Below, in pieces: positions 43,336 to 56,613 of a stretch of DNA of 64,000 nucleotides. The stretch comes from Heterobasidion occidentale. Lineage: Eukaryota > Basidiomycota > Agaricomycetes > Russulales > Bondarzewiaceae. The DNA is taken from positions 620,001 to 684,000 of the forward strand of contig JBCAQO010000006.1 in NCBI GenBank assembly GCA_039111635.1, given 5' to 3'. Both the position numbers and the translations under genes were made by a program. The notes beneath the pieces are model-generated. The model had not been told where the DNA came from. It was given only the letters and a program-made list of their open reading frames with translations, and did not search any database. Every line of letters starts with the position of its first letter. Positions within the stretch are counted from its first letter, which is position 1.

Positions 43336-46300
43336 TCAACTCCACTCGAGGCTCTTCTTTTTCATCATCCCGAACAGCCCCTTCTTCTGCGGCTTCTTCT
43401 CCGGCGCGTCGGTGAAGAACGACTTGAAGCTCTGCTCCGACGCGTTGGCGGAGTGCGGCGGCGAGAGGTGCGACTCGACGCTCGACACGGAGCCCTTGGT
43501 CGACACGCTGCGCGCGAGCGACCGCGGCTTCGGCTTGCGCGCGCCCATGAGCTGCGCCATGCTGAAGCCCGCGGCCGGGCTCGGCGCAAAGCCGTACGCC
43601 GCCTCGGGCGACGGCGGGCGCGGCCTGCTCCGCGCGTACGCGTACGCGACGGGACGCACCGGCGGCTGCTTCTCCGCCCTGATGAGGGCGTCCCTGTGCT
43701 TCTCCGCTGCCGCCGCCCGCGCCGACGTGCTCGCGCCGAGCAGGCTGGGCAGCGACTTCTGGAGCGCGAGCCGGCGCTGGGTGGACGGCTCCGGGACGTA
43801 TCTGCTGGGCCCCGGCGTCGGCGCCTTGCGAGGTGACTCGAATGCGCCATTGTCGAAGAGCTCAAGGGGCCTTGAACCAGGAACAGGGGCGTCCACTTGG
43901 TTCAAGAAGTAGAGGGTGGGGCGCGAGGGCGATGTCCGCTCGACGCGGACGCCCCTCGTTGGCGGGGGATCGTACCACTGGATGGATTGCGAGCGGCTCA
44001 GCCCGCTGGGGGAGGAAGACGAGCCATTCTCTTCGAGTGGAAAAGGAGGCTTCACGCGCGACGGGAGCGAGAAATCCCGAGTCGCCGAGGGGCTCGGTTT
44101 GGGATCACGGGGCGAGAGCGCGCCGACGTCGAGGGTTTGAGAAGGCCTGTGCCCACGAGCGGGGACGCCGTCTGCAGACGAGTGCGGATGGGCGGGACCG
44201 CCGTACGAGCCGAGTGCGTTGGTCCGATAGCTCCTGCCTTGATCGAATGTTTCACTCCTCAGTCGAGGTCGGTACCCTCCGGACGGGCGGTCGTGCGCAG
44301 ACACGATACTGGCGGTAGGAGAGCTCGGGCCTTCGTCCTGCTGCACCTGGAACACGTGCTGCAGACGCTCCAGAGGGGAGCGCGCGAGTGCGTACGACAT
44401 CTTCAGAGAGTGCTCATCGGATGCAAACGCATCGCCTCCCACCGTGGCAGCGAAAGAGCGGTCCTGGGACATGTCCAGGTGCGAGACAGCGTCAGACGGC
44501 CCTAGAGAATGCGACGTTGTCAGGAGTGAGGGGCGCAGGAACGAGCCGGAACCGTTGCGCTTCGCGAGCTCGGGCGTGCTGTGCACCTTGCGCGGGCGGG
44601 AGCCAGGAACGGGGGTCGGCGCAAGGATGGGGTCGGCGCGGTCCTCGTCACCAAAGTCGAAGTACGAACTGTCCGTGCTCGAATCGGAGGGCATTCTTGG
44701 ATGTGAAGGGCCCGGTTCATCCTCCGGTATAGACGCAGGCAGGCTGGAGCGGTGGACGCTCTCCCGGTCGCCGTACATCGAAGCAGCATCGCCATCCGGC
44801 CCCAGGTCGAGAAAGTCGGGAAGAAAGTCGCGCAGGGCCTGTTCGTCTTCGAACACGGACAGCGTGTTATCTGACCGACGCGGTGCTGGTTTGGTGCCGA
44901 GGGTGTCGATAGGTGTGAGAGTGGGTCTCGTCGTGGGTATGGACTCGTACAGGTCGATGAAGCTGTCCGTGCTGGTTGGAGTGTCCGAGCGATGCCGATC
45001 GCGCGAGAGGTGAGACCGGATGTTGGAGCGAAGCGACTGCAGTGCGTAGACCGTGTCCTCTTCCGCAGCATGGCCGGAGTCTTCGTGAGAAGCTGCGTCT
45101 GCACACTGAATGTGCGTGGAGAGGTTAGATCGCGCATGCTGCGGAACTTCGACGGCCGTCCCCTGCGCTGCACTGCCATTCTGGTTCGAAGGAGCAGACA
45201 TGAAAGAAGCAGCCTCCCATGAGAAATCGCTGTCTGCGTCGTCGAGAGAGCCACGATCGGGATTGACACGCGGAGGAGGATTCATGTCAGGATGCAATTG
45301 GTCGATCGAGGCGAACGCGATGCGATCCTTCGCACAGTCCTCAGCTCGTTTGGCCAAAAAAGCACGGTAGGAGGCGAGCTCCGCGGACGACATGGGGTGC
45401 GCGGTGTGCGGCTGCGACGGCAGCTCGCGATCGTCGACATCGGCGTCGACAGTGATGGCGAGTGGCTGAAAGGAGAGCTGGAGGTGGGATCGACGCCTGG
45501 ATAAGGAAGGAGTGAGGTGCGTGTGTGTGGGACGCGAAGGCGGAGAAGGCGGTGCTTGTTTGGAGGGCAGCAGGGACGTGGACGCGGCGAGGGTGCGATT
45601 CCCACGCTGGAGCACATGCGAGCCCGCGCTAGAAGCCGACCCCGAACGAGCGTGAGCTGGGATCTTGCCTACGTAAGCAGCTCCTGTCGAGCGCGTCCGA
45701 TGATCGCTTGCGCCCAATCCGGACGATGAGTTCGACGACGTCGAATAGTGATGGGGGGTCGACGGCGACGGCGAGCTCAGCGGAGACGTGCTGCGTGGTC
45801 CCTTCAGACATCGCGGTCGCGTCCACAGCGAGAGGCGGAAAAAGAACGCACCTGCTGTGCGTCAGAGAAGGAGAGGCAGGTGACGAGGCGCGGGAAAGCC
45901 CATGCCGGTCATAGTCTGAATACGCGCTACGGAGTGCGGGATGACGCGACGCAGAGCAATGGCCGGAGAAAAGTCAGGCGCGTGAGCGTTTCTGGCGTCA
46001 GTATCGTCGGGAATGCTGCGGCGCGGAATGGACGCACGTCCGCGATGTTCGCGAAGTATCCACAAACATGCGCTCCTTCCCCTTCCCCGACGGCGATGGC
46101 GCGGAGACGAACGCGTCAACTCCGGCACGGAGGACCTCCTCCTCGTCTTCCAGAGGGCGGTGCTCATAGTCAAACGGAGACGGCGCTTTGTGCTCCGCAA
46201 AGCGCTCGAACCCGCGTAGGTTCGCCAAGAGGTTCTCAGCACTCCCGGAATGCGACCTGCACACCACCGAGAGAGTTCAGGCATAGCGGCGAGAGAGTAC

Positions 46301-46365
46301 GAGCGAACATACATCGTGGAGTAGAGTGACACGCGCGGGTCCCGCTCTGACCATCCGCGCGACAT
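43336..46365 (-). CDS. Large Ser/Pro-rich fungal protein of unknown function
   Basis: The last exon (43336 to about 45800) is open for more than 800 codons. Upstream exons fit GT-AG introns and give an N-terminus MSRGWSERDPRVSLYSTM (ATG 46365; another in-frame ATG at 46386), then AENLLANLRGFERFAEHKAP with an acidic stretch (LEDEEEVL), then YSDYDRHGLSRASSPASPS, and the frame continues into TPHHYSTSSNSSSGLGASDH. Most of the rest is low-complexity Ser/Pro/Asp with short conserved-looking pieces (SSAELASYRAFLAKRAEDCA, DSDFSWEAASFM, FEDEQALRDFLPDFLDLG). It ends in a basic tail (KKPQKKGLFGMMKKKSLEW). No known domain is recognised. It may be a signalling or polarity scaffold, but that is a guess. 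Confidence 0.7.
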
Positions 46366-46386
46366 GGTGTTCACTGACAAGTGCAA

Positions 46387-47352
46387 GAGCGGCCTAGCGG
46401 AGAGCGTCCGTGACCAAGGACACGCCTGACGCGACGTCCAGTGGCAATGGTGGTGGTATGGAAAGGATGGAGGGCAGAGGGGAGGGGGAAAGGGTGAATA
46501 AAGAAGATCGCAGTAGAAGGAGGGCGAGTTTAAGCGGGGGTCGCCGAGATTCGAGAATGAGGGGCTAATTCAAATGGTGATCAGAGTGTTCGAGACGGTT
46601 ACGCCTTCGTCGCTGCGCGCAAAGAAAGTATAAGCGAAGCGAGCTTATCAAGGGAATGGGACCCTACATACGGCAGCGCATGTGTACGGCACAGTTCAGT
46701 CTGATTTCTATGTATTAGGGGGCTTCTTCGCCCAAAAGACTGTGCTGTGAAAGCTGTGAATGGGTCTTTGGCCGACTGCAACATTGTCACGGACGGCTGG
46801 CGTTCGTGTTCGTGAGTTCCGGGACTAATAGCGTTCCAGCCTCTGAGGGTGTTTCAATGTGGAAGGGGAGGACGGCTGGCCGCCACCTTCGTCGCCATAG
46901 TTGGCGAAACGGGCGACACGTGCGGCATATGTTTTCTCAGGAAGCGCATCACAGAGCTCATACAGCGTTGATAGGCCCAAGCCCTCCCATTCAGCCTTCA
47001 CAGTCCCTCCAGAATAATCTCAATCGGGCTGTTCCATACCTCGCAAACGTGCAGAGCCAGGCAGAGGCGTTCTGCAGCGGGCAGAGCTTGCCTTATCGGG
47101 GCCAAGGCTTTCGGCTTATCCCCAGCGCCGACCCCTCGTCGTATGAATGGGGTGCAAAATCAAGATCGACTGTGCATCAGATTTCCGTTCATCGTCCACG
47201 CTAAGTTATACTCAATCGCAGCTCTTCCAGGGAGCTAAAAAAAACGTACAGCGTGGTATAAAATTGTCATGGGGACTTACAGATACAGTTACAACATTCC
47301 CAAAAGTACCTACGCATACCAAACCGCTCGATCAGCCGCCGGCGAGAAAGAA
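46387..47352. other. Intergenic region upstream of the Ser-rich gene
   Basis: Probable promoter of the minus-strand gene, next to the 3' flank of the bleomycin hydrolase gene. No supported gene; a plus-strand frame from 47147 is antisense to the protease's last exons. Confidence 0.45.
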
Positions 47353-49591
47353 TCACGCAAGAGAACCCTGTTGCGTGAGCGTTAGCTGGAGGCGCTGCGA
47401 TGCTCGTGAGAGCGTCGAACGCACCATAGGATCCCAAGCAGGGAGCACCGTCTTCTCCCCTCCCTCGAACACCTTGACGAGGTCCTTCGGCGCCAATGCC
47501 TTGGGAACCACCACCTGGTACACGAACCTATCAAACGGGCAAGTCGTCAGATACAGTGCGCTTCAAACCGGATGCACCGTGCAAATAAGCGAGCCAGAGC
47601 GAAGCGCGCAGGAAACCTCGGAGACATTCAGAGCCGGTCGAACAGCTCGCGAGCTAATTCGTGCGGGAAAGGCCCCATCCGTCGGGGCAGTATCGAGGGA
47701 ACCGCGGGAACCGATGGACGGAGTAAATGCACATAGTACTCACTGCTCGAACCAGCGGTCCGTCATCATGAAATATCCCTTGTCACCGCTCGCCTCGCCC
47801 CACGAGTTCTCCACCTTGTAGCGCACGGCCTTGCCGGTCTGGGCGTCGAGGTGCACGCCGGAGATCACCATGGCATGCGTCATTGACGACTCGTTCGTTT
47901 GCAGCCGTTCCGCCTTGGTAAGCGAAAGCGAGATATCGAACGCGTTCTGTGTGCAGTAGACGCATGCATCGCGGACGTCCGAAGCCGTTAGAATTTGGCA
48001 TGGAGTCGCATCAAAGAAGCAGCCGCCGTACCTCGTAGTCATACAGGTCGGTGTCCATGATCCCCGACTGGCTCTCGGAGAACTTGCCAACGTCGCACCC
48101 AAAGAAAACGGGGTGCCCGGCCTTGATCATCTGCAAAATAAAGTGATTAGACCTGACATTGAGATCCAGACCCGCGTGCGGCTAAAAAAAAGGGACAGGA
48201 AGCACCTTCACGACCGCGCTCTTTAGGTTCTCGATCTCAGTGTTGACGTCTATTACGACCCTGCATTAGTCGCGGGGTCGAGACTGACGCAATAAGGAAT
48301 AGCTGAGTGCTTACAGAGCACTGGGCGCCCTCCCCAGAGGTTTCCGAGCTTGTCGACGGTGTAGAGCGTGGAGTACGCATTCCGAGGATCGTTGATCAGA
48401 GAGAACGACTCGGACACCTAACAATCAGCCTATCAGCCTCGCACGAATGAACGCGGGACACGCGTCCACGTACGGGGTATTGCTTGCTCGCAAATTCCTA
48501 TCCACTGTCGTGTGAGCGACCGGCCCGAAGCGACGATAATAGAAAAGCACCTTGTAGAATTCCCTTGCCGTGCCCTCCCAGCTTCCCGGCTTGCCGTTCT
48601 TGTCGTAGTAGTCCCACACGAACTTCCCGTCGGGCTGAGGCGGCACGCCGAGCGTGGCGCTCATCACGCTGTACACCTCCTTCAGCAGCTCTTCCTTCTT
48701 GGACCGGAGCGTGGCCAAGACCTCCGCATCCGAAAGGGAGCCAGAAGCACGGAGGGAGCTGGAGAGTCTGCGGAGGATGAGGGAGTGCTCGCGCAGCTTG
48801 GTCTTGAGGAGGGAGTTCAAGGGCGAGGAGAGGGAAGAGTGCGTGGATTCTGGGTAGACTGGCTGTGGGACCATGCCGTAGGTCTGATTCCAAGCGTGAG
48901 TCTGACGTCAGAGCAGGATATGATAAGGAAAGCATACCTCCAGAAGATTGACAGCCATGTCCCATTGACCGCCATCGCTGATGATATCGCCGGACAAGTG
49001 GCTCACGAGACGATCGTCGAGAGGGATATCAGCATGCTCGATCGACAGCTCGAGGTAATAATTAGACTTGTTCAACTTGTCCCAGAAGAACAGGTAATTC
49101 TACAATTCGTGCATCCAGAAAATCAGTTCGCGTCATAACTCTTCAGTCTGCCCCAAAAGAAAGCGAGCACGCACCTGGGAGAGCTGGAAGTCCTTCAGAT
49201 CGAGTTTCTGCATCACCTGGTATCGCAGCACGTTGGTCGTGGCGAACAGCCAGCACCGGCCGCTGCTCTTCTGGTTCGTGACCGGGTTCGTCTTGAAGTC
49301 GAGCTCGGTGTTGAAGACGTGCGAGTCCTGGATGACCGCGTCCCGCCGGATGAGCGCCGAGCGGATGTCGGCGTGCGCGAGGATCGTGCGCGCGAGCCGC
49401 GTCTTGGCGTTGGCGGACGCATCCGCCTCCCAGGCGGCGATGCTGGAGAGCGCGAGCGAGCCGTTGGCAGAGAGGGGCACGCGGGGGCCAGGAGCGGACG
49501 AGTGCGTCACTGCAGAGGTGGAACGTGCGAAGCGCTTCTCGTCGTATTCAGCTGGGGCCGTCTGAGCTGGCTTTGACGGTGCGGAGCCCAT
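47353..49591 (-). CDS. BLH1: Bleomycin hydrolase-type cysteine protease (peptidase C1B)
   Basis: This is a cytosolic self-compartmentalising aminopeptidase family. It starts MGSAPSKPAQTAPAEYDEKR. Landmarks in order: NPVTNQKSSGRCWLFATTN (catalytic Cys), YLFFWDKLNKSNYYLE, SDGGQWDMAVNLLE, TYGMVPQPVYPES, FYK-VSESFSLINDPRN, HPVFFGCDVGKFSESQ, THAMVISGVHLD (catalytic His), VENSWGEASGDKGYFMM (catalytic Asn) and FVYQVVVPKALAP. The family normally ends within a few residues of WDPMG-A-L-A. Here WDPM is followed by about 20 extra residues ending QQGSLA, although GTGCGT right after the Met codon could be a splice donor. A TATA box on the minus strand (49693-49698) precedes the start. Confidence 0.92.
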
Positions 49592-49912
49592 TGTGTCTGG
49601 CGATGGCGGTCAGGAGAGAGTTGTTTGGAAGAGAGAGATGGGGTTGCTGCGTCTGCCAGCGAGCGTCGGGTGCCATGTTGGCAGACGTGGCCTATATAAG
49701 CCCGGTCCATGTGCGCTGTGCGGGGAGAGATAAGGCTGAGTCACGATCCGTCATCTAATCATGTTATCTGCCATGGCATAGGCACGATTTACGAGGAAGT
49801 ACAACATCGCACTAGAAATACACGCAGTATATAAAAAGGACGAGACCCAGAAATAGTGCACGAGCGAACGCTAAAAATGGTCATCACACAACTCTCCACA
49901 CTCACAGGTCTC
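49592..49912. promoter_or_regulatory. Promoter of the bleomycin hydrolase gene, 3' flank of P450 copy 4
   Basis: The minus-strand TATA (CTTATATAGG, 49691-49700) lies about 100 bases before the protease ATG. A second AT-rich block (TATATAAAAAGG near 49829) is probably part of the P450 3' region. Confidence 0.45.
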
Positions 49913-52053
49913 TCATGCCGCAACATAGGGTCTGACGACCAAAGGGCACTGGCTGCCATCCTTAAATCGTCCAGAGATGTACGGTCTTGTCAACACGCTA
50001 CGTATTGAAAAAGTTGTTACGAAGCGGATCGGCACGGACAGGCAATTAACTACTCACACATTCGCTTTCACGACCTTTTCCCCGCTCTCCGAGAAGACGA
50101 AGTCGGTGAGCAAGATGTACAGGAAGGTTTTCATCTCGATCATCGAGAACCGCTGCCCAATACACGACTACAGACACCCGGCGCGCCGCGTCAGTTTCCG
50201 ACACCACGGAACGATCTGAACGAAGACGCACCCGAGGACCCGCAGAAAAGGTCAATGTGTTGGAGAACAACCCGGGAAGCGCAGCGGCAGCATCGGGCAA
50301 GCTGTCCCAGCGGTCGGGGCTGCGCCAACTTTAGCCTCTCCGCGCCGAATATAAGATGCGCACGCGAGACTCACTTGAACTGCCATGCATCTGGCCCCCA
50401 GATCTCCTTGTCCAAGTTCATGGCTTCGACCGGAACGTGGACGAACGTCCCCTTCGGTACCAGTATGCTGTCCCTCACGATCCCGTCCTTGCTGGTGAAC
50501 GGTGCTGACACCGGCACGACGTCGTCCCGCGTCGCGACTCGGAGCGAGGAGTGCACAGGTGGGATCAGTCTCAATGACTCGCGGCAGACGTTGTGCAGCA
50601 GTGGGAGCGCGGAGAGCACGGTGTAGAGAGACTCTACTTCATCAGTGCTGAGGGTAGCATGCGGAGTGGACGGGCGGATGGAGAGTAGTTCATTGCGCAG
50701 CCGGGTTTGCCAGTCAGGGAACTTAGCGAGAAGCACGAGCGTCCAGGTGAGAGCAAGAGATGTGGTATCTGACCCCGCGAACATGAAGGTGTTGATGTTG
50801 TGCAGGATATCATCGTCAGAGATGCGTTGTTCTTCAGGCAGGTCTGTCGCAGCGTTCGATTTGACTGGGCAGAGATGTGAATGTCCTAACTCTATTTTCA
50901 ACCTCATCTTCGGTGGTGTGATGCTTACGGAGAAGAGTGAGAAGATCCTTGCCCTCGTAAGACTTCCCAGTTCGTTCCCCTTCCAGGATCTTGCGTTTTT
51001 TTTCCTGTACCAACTGACTTGCCACACGCTGGATGGTCGCTTGGCCTTGGCGGACGGCAAGAAACTGCTTGTCAGGCTGAAGAAAAACGTTGTCCATCCA
51101 AAAGGCTCTGATGTGGATTGAAGATATCTAACTCACGAGGATGCGGCTGATGATAGGAAGGTAAATGCTCGCGATAGACTTTATGCTCTGGCCTTGGGAG
51201 ATGGCTACCTCAAACATATCCTTGTACGCACAGAAGAGCTCGTTCGACTCGTTTTGTATCGCGTTGAATTGATAGTCAAACCCTGAATAGGTACGTATTC
51301 GATATAGCATATTCAGCGCAAACAAAGGGAAGAAGCTCACCCGCTAGACCGATCACATCAAATGTTGCCCTGCTAATCCAATGGCACACATCGAGCATCA
51401 TAGACGTTTCACTCGTATCCTTTTTCTGCGCCTCGATCATCTCCATCCACTTATCCCGCAGTTCTTCTCCCTTGCGGAACACCAGCGGTACCAACGCGCG
51501 CATGTTCTGTATTGAGAACGCAGGAGTCACGACACGGCGCTGACGCTTGTGCATCTGGCCTTCTGCAGCGAGAAGCCCACAGCCGATGAGGCCCGTGATG
51601 AGACGGCGGGACTGCCATGGCTTTTCGTACACGGTCGAATTCTTAAGGACATGTGCGACGGAGACGGGGTCCATAGGCAGGAGGCGTACATCCCACTATG
51701 TGTTCAACAATCGAAATGTTAGAATATTTGTGGGTCGAGGAATCGCAGTCGCTGTGACGAACGGGATGGATGCCTTGGATACGGACGTTCCGGCCGTACT
51801 CTTTCACGAAACGCTCGTGTGCGAGCGGCGATCGACCCGGACTACACCCTCGTTTAGAGCACATCGGTTTAAGAGCATACCGTGCATGCGCTACTCACTC
51901 TAACACTAGAGACATGTGTCCTCCCAATATTCTCGTCGACGGCGGTCCATCTAGTTCGTGTAGAGGGTTCCGTCTGAGCCATCGATAGGCTTTGTATGAT
52001 ACCAAAAACATGCTGAGGAGACATATCCCGTAGAGATACGATGAATATGACAT
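49913..52053 (-). CDS. Cytochrome P450, different family from the tandem trio
   Basis: The start at 52053 (MSYSSYLYGICLLSMFLVSY) gives a membrane anchor, then PPSTRILGGHMSLVL. Exons are joined through clear GT-AG introns: RSPLAHERFVKEYGRNVRIQ, WDVRLLPMDPVSVAHVLKNS, HKRQRRVVTPAFSIQNMRAL (helix C), ISRATFDVIGLAGFDYQFN, I-helix FMFAGSDTTSLALTW, K-helix CRESLRLIPPVHSSLR, PDRWDSLPDAAAALPG and the haem loop FSAGPRSCIGQRFS. It ends PLVVRPYVAA. The layout is like clan CYP4/CYP52-type fungal P450s, and the protein is complete. It is divergent from the manganese peroxidase across 2.5 kb. Confidence 0.87.
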
Positions 52054-54603
52054 GGTTGTGAGTAAGAAAGTGCCGAAAACATGACACTGTTGTTTTGTTA
52101 TAAGCTAAAGAAACTGAATCTAGGTTGGTCGATCAAGACAATAGAGGACTCAGAGGCGCCGGCGGCCTCCGAACTTCGGGGCTTGCCGGCCATGCCGCCG
52201 ACAGCTCAGCCACAGACGCGTAATTTCAAATGATCAGTATAACTTCAGTATAGTTCAGTATACCGCGTCTCGAGCACCAGTCGAGCGCCTCGGTGTGATG
52301 GAACAAAACGACTCCGCCCCAGACATACCCAATTTATGAGTAGGAAGAAAGTAATTTGGAGTGGAAAAAAAATGAATCATTCAAAGACTTCATCATGCGG
52401 TCAGGGATCTGCGAGACTGCGATAGCAAAGGCGATCCCTCAAAAGCAGGATCGAACTAAGAGGATTATTGACGACTGTATAATGGGTGCAGATGGTCGAC
52501 GTTCATCTTCGTGTAAACAGTCAGTGATCACAAAATGAAAAGTTCAAACGTCCGTCTGGTTCGCGAGACGGCAAGCAGTATGAAAAGCAGAGATTCGTTC
52601 ATGTTGACAACCTATATGTGAGATAGTCATATTAAAGCACACTCACCACGATGCTCACCGTATTTTCATCAAAGACCACTTGAATGGGCTTGTTTGTGGG
52701 GCCTCTCGAGCACATACCGCTATCCTCCTTTATGCTACTGCTTTTCGTCTCGTATGATTCGTTGATAAGACTTGATTCTCTGCGGAATGGATAGGCGCTA
52801 TCGTATGGGAAGGCTCGTAGGCAATAGCATCGCAGGGTGAAGTAGCACAGGGGTCGTCATGACTGCTGGACTGGAAGCACGCTGAAGTTCACAGAAAGCT
52901 AGTCACTTTCGAGCGAGACAGCAGAGGCTTCCTGTCCGTGTGAGAATCAAAGGAAAAAAGGTTCCTGATTGTATGACCGAATCTCTCACCCATGTGTGCA
53001 CAACCAACCAAATACTCGCTAAAAGACATCGAGTGGCGCGAATTTTTTCTGCGAGGTACATATGCTTCAGTGATCCTCGACCAATCAGGCGAAAATTGAC
53101 ACACGGAAGGAGTTCGTAGAACGAAGGTTTCCCCATGACCGGTGTCTATTCTTTACGGAGGTGCGATGCTTTGGGACGAAAGTGCTTCTACTGGCCCGGG
53201 TCATGAGAATTTTGATGGTAGCGCCCGAGACTCGCATGAGGTACCTTTGGGTCCAACAACCCAAGTCGGGAAAGATTGCTTTCACAGTATGAAGGGAAAC
53301 CCATAGAAATATGAATTACAGGCCTTCAAGCTTCGAGACGGCAAAGACCTCTCCACAATGGAGAAAAGAGATTGACTTACCAATAGATTTTTGGGCAGCT
53401 GTGCTGTGATCATGACCTATCGTGATCCTGAGGTTGTGAGTCCAGATGAAATATTCTGCTCACGAGAAACCTCCAGAGGTCAGTATGGTTGATTCGTTAG
53501 GAGACAACACGGTGGGCGAAGCCCAGAGCGAAGGTAACCAATACCAGGAGTCGGGTTGAGATCCACCCAGTACCTTCCAACATCAATGAGAGCTCTCAGG
53601 AGCTCCTCGGTCACAAATAGATTATATCTTTTGGCATGCATTCGCCTGTATCATTATGCATTATGGGCTAGCAATGCATCCAGCTTGAACGGGCCACTCT
53701 GAGTTGCGGAAAGCTGGCAAAAGTCAGGACAAGCCGGAAATCATGACAACGTTAGAGGCATAACATATACGACACTGATTGTACAAACTCCAGATTGGGA
53801 TGAAAGGTGATAGGGAATCTGGCTATCGCTCTTGTACAGGGCCCTGGTGGTGGAAGCGGTGGGAAAGTCAAAAGACGCCGAATCGAGGCGTGAGAGTGCC
53901 TTTCGACTCCCTCTCACAGTCACATCGCCATGGGTTCTGCTTGACCAAATGATTGAGGTACGTACTCCATCTTCGTTTTGACAGTAACATTAACATTGTC
54001 GTAGCTGAAGATGCCAAACGCATTAGATTGACGCAAACATGCCTCAGTGTGCAGCGCGACGCGGTGCCTCAGACGCATACTTGAGTCCACAGCTCGTCAA
54101 ATGATGGCGGTTTCGGTTATACACCAAGTACGGGCGGGGACCATTATCCTCCGATCGCCGTCAACCCAATGCGTTTCGTGACTAACGGTCTGTGTATGCC
54201 ATCGGTACCCTCCTTCACCCTGTATCTAAATAAAGAACAGGCCCAATGTCGTGGGCTATGTCGCTACAGCGGGTACTGTATCATTGGACTCCAATGGTAC
54301 GCGGTTTCGCGCTGGTTCGCATATAGTTTGTGGATCTTCAGAAGAAATGTCCATCCGCTCATTGGCGAATGATGCTTTCGTCTATTTTAGATGCCCTGCT
54401 ATCGTGGAAAGCGCTATGACTGGTGTGTACTATACCCTAGTGTCCTACCGTCCCATTGGATCTTGCAACGCATGAACATGCTTTCCGGGCCCGTCTCGAA
54501 AATGAGACTTATATCTCTGTTACTATATAAACGGCGAGATGCCTAGGAAGAGGGGTCAGGATATCCTAGATCTTACCTCGCACCAGACCTTGAGTCCTCT
54601 GCC
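52054..54603. other. Long intergenic region between P450 copy 4 and the peroxidase
   Basis: 2.55 kb with only short unsupported frames. A GC-rich block at 52151-52205 contains the perfect palindrome CCGAACTTCGG (52169-52179) and nearby GCCGGC and GCCGCCG repeats, upstream of the P450. On the other side, a TATA box (TATATAA, 54524-54530) lies 74 bases before the peroxidase ATG. The middle is AT-richer and holds nothing I recognise; it may contain old, unrecognisable elements. Confidence 0.45.
54524..54530 (+). promoter_or_regulatory. TATA box of the manganese peroxidase gene
   Basis: TATATAA, 74 bases before the ATG at 54604, the usual spacing for secreted fungal peroxidase genes. Confidence 0.65.
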
Positions 54604-56223
<1,620 letters not shown>

Positions 56224-56613
56224 ATGCATCTTGGAATCGAAGATTCCTTCATTGGGCGCATCTTAGTGGAATTGTATTCTTTCACATGTATCCTGTATCA
56301 CCTCTCTTCTTCTTTGCGTTGTCGAATGCACGGCTTGCTGAAAAATGGATCAATGTCAATCTGAGCGAGGTTGAACTCTAAAATTTGTCGTGATTGGTCG
56401 ATCTAAAACAGGAAAGCGTAGTGGCGGACTTCGATCGGTTGTTTGGCAAGAGCCTTAGAAATAAACAAAGCGGTGCCTGGGCTTAGCTATAGCCGTCAGA
56501 CCTGCCACAACGCTGTACGTCGTTCCTCATCATCCCTCAAGGCCTTGTTCACTACAATTCTGTTATATCTCATTTGGGCTTGAACCTCAAGTTGGTCACG
56601 GTCCCACCTCACC
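56224..56613. other. Intergenic region
   Basis: 3' flank of the peroxidase and promoter of the TBC gene. No gene seen. Confidence 0.45.

Noticed and set aside
43064..44505. Several plus-strand frames of 160-280 codons
   Set aside because: They are antisense shadows of the large Ser/Pro-rich minus-strand exon, which has the better codon use and exon joins.
47147..47821. A 224-codon plus-strand frame
   Set aside because: It overlaps the last exons of bleomycin hydrolase, including the active-site Asn region, on the opposite strand.
52054..54603. A possible hidden gene in the long intergenic region
   Set aside because: Only frames below 80 codons, none with domain motifs or consistent splice joins.
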